Shown: in pieces, positions 22,512-23,168 of the stretch
Layout: each line of letters opens with the position of its first letter
Numbering within the stretch: the first letter of the stretch is position 1
NCBI GenBank assembly: GCA_030432775.1
Contig: JAUILO010000016.1
Coordinates: 1 to 23,168, forward strand
Reading direction: 5' to 3'
Length of the DNA: 23,168 nucleotides
Origin: Alphaproteobacteria bacterium
GTDB taxonomy: Bacteria; Pseudomonadota; Alphaproteobacteria; Micavibrionales; Micavibrionaceae
Notes under the pieces: model-generated
Database searches by the model: none
The model's input: the letters and a program-made list of their open reading frames with translations, nothing else
What the model was told of the DNA's origin: nothing
Made by a program: the position numbers and the translations under genes

Positions 22512-23168
22512 ATGCCAACCAAGATTTTAATGCCTGCTTTATCGCCAACAATGACTGAGGGTAACCTTGCAAAATGGCTAGTAAAACAAGGGGATAAGGT
22601 AGAATCCGGTGATGTTATAGCCGAGATCGAAACCGATAAAGCAACAATGGAAGTCGAAGCCGTTGATGAGGGGATCATTGCTAAAATTTTGATTTCTGAA
22701 GGCACGGAAGGTGTTCCTGTTAACGATGTTATAGCTGTTTTATTAGAAGATGGCGAAAGTGAAAGTGATCTGGACGGGTTTGATGTTTCAGGCGGCATTA
22801 CCGCGCCAGAGGCAAGCCCACAGACAAGCAGTGCCGCACCAGCACAGCAAGAGGCAATATCTGAATTAGCTCCGGTATCTGCGGCCTCGGCAACACAAAG
22901 CAATGGTTCGCGTATTATCGCTTCGCCACTCGCAAAACGCATCGCAGAGCAAAATGGTGTTGATTTAGCCCAAATTAGCGGTACAGGACCCAATGGGCGT
23001 ATTGTGAAGGCCGATGTTGAAGGCCGTAGCGCGACAGCTGCGCCAGCACAAACTGCAGCGCCTGCGACAGTTGCGCCAGCACCGATTGTGTCTGTTGCGA
23101 CGGCTGCGCCAGTTCATCGAGATCCCGGCCCGGGAGTCGGGCGTTCAATCGGGCGCCCTGGCGTGCGT
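22512..23168 (+). CDS. pdhC: Pyruvate dehydrogenase E2, dihydrolipoamide acetyltransferase (N-terminal part; partial)
   Basis: E2 is the core of the complex: its lipoyl arm carries the acetyl group from E1 to CoA. The 219 visible codons encode a lipoyl domain (1-82, Lys43 in ETDKATME), an Ala/Ser/Pro/Gln linker, the E1/E3-binding domain (about 136-172; IIASPLAKRIAEQNG, ISGTGPNGRIVKADV), and a second Ala/Pro linker (AAPAQTAAPATVAPAP). The acetyltransferase domain with its HxxxDG motif is not reached. AGGGA lies 9 nt before the ATG. The last ~18 codons (from about 23115) are GC-rich, read HRDPGPGVGRSIGRPG and do not resemble the expected continuation toward the catalytic domain; they may not belong to this gene. 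Confidence 0.95.
   Translation, partial: MPTKILMPALSPTMTEGNLAKWLVKQGDKVESGDVIAEIETDKATMEVEAVDEGIIAKILISEGTEGVPVNDVIAVLLEDGESESDLDGFDVSGGITAPEASPQTSSAAPAQQEAISELAPVSAASATQSNGSRIIASPLAKRIAEQNGVDLAQISGTGPNGRIVKADVEGRSATAAPAQTAAPATVAPAPIVSVATAAPVHRDPGPGVGRSIGRPGVR
23115..23168. other. Abrupt GC-rich end of the window, possible chimeric junction
   Basis: 39 of the last 54 bases are G or C (72 percent), far above the neighbouring DNA. The pdhC frame stays open but loses its E2 character, whereas the +1-shifted frame reads FIEIPARESGVQSGALAC, which looks like ordinary protein from a GC-rich genome. This fits foreign sequence joined at a contig end. Confidence 0.5.

Noticed and set aside
22423..22572. 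Upstream extension of the small antisense ORF to an ATG at 22572
   Set aside because: The extension runs through the predicted promoter and into pdhC, and its codons give an AT-driven hydrophobic string; the ATG at 22422 has the proper signals.

Overview
The window is a 23 kb piece of chromosome from a free-living-type alphaproteobacterium with fairly AT-rich DNA. The evidence is gene order and protein families. The minus-strand block ppiD-trpE-trpG-trpD-trpC-lexA-(comEC)-gltX-gltA and the plus-strand block tpiA-secG-pyrG-kdsA-eno-ftsB-pdhA-pdhB-pdhC are classic alphaproteobacterial neighbourhoods. LexA has an alphaproteobacterial-type operator (GTTC-N7-GTTC), and PdhB carries an N-terminal lipoyl domain, as in many alphaproteobacteria. 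I cannot name the genus.

Layout. 1-906: 5' part of citrate synthase gltA (minus), open at the left edge. 1063-2502: gltX (minus). 2662-4875: comEC (plus). 4879-5553: lexA (minus), convergent with comEC. 5754-8192: trpC, trpD, trpG (all minus, transcribed G-D-C). 8271-9326: a YibQ-like divergent polysaccharide deacetylase on the plus strand, which splits trpE from trpGDC. 9361-12848: trpE and a PpiD/SurA-type folding factor (minus). 13086-15982: tpiA, secG, pyrG (plus). 16082-16912: kdsA. 17002-17292: an unrecognised 96-aa protein with its own strong-looking promoter. 17472-18998: eno and a coupled 4-oxalocrotonate-tautomerase-like gene, ended by a strong intrinsic terminator. 19239-19553: ftsB. 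19716-22275: pdhA, pdhB. 22282-22422: a small, probably overlooked antisense gene. 22512-23168: 5' part of pdhC, open at the right edge.

Function. The genes are mostly core metabolism: lower glycolysis (tpiA, eno), pyruvate dehydrogenase and the entry to the TCA cycle (pdhABC, gltA), tryptophan synthesis from chorismate, CTP and Kdo synthesis, protein export and envelope folding (secG, ppiD), division (ftsB), DNA uptake (comEC) and the SOS response (lexA).

Most worth a second look: (1) a 46-codon, arginine-rich antisense ORF between pdhB and pdhC with a good promoter, Shine-Dalgarno and internal hairpins; (2) a second perfect GTTC-N7-GTTC LexA-type site in front of ftsB, closely matching the one in the lexA promoter; (3) duplicated -10 hexamers in short tandem repeats ahead of three genes (gltA, ppiD, the 96-aa gene); (4) changes to the usual synteny (trpE/trpG split by an opposing gene; no moaC/moeA between trpC and lexA); (5) the last ~54 bases of the window are abruptly GC-rich and no longer resemble PdhC, which suggests a chimeric end. 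No tRNA, rRNA, CRISPR array, insertion sequence or prophage gene was seen.
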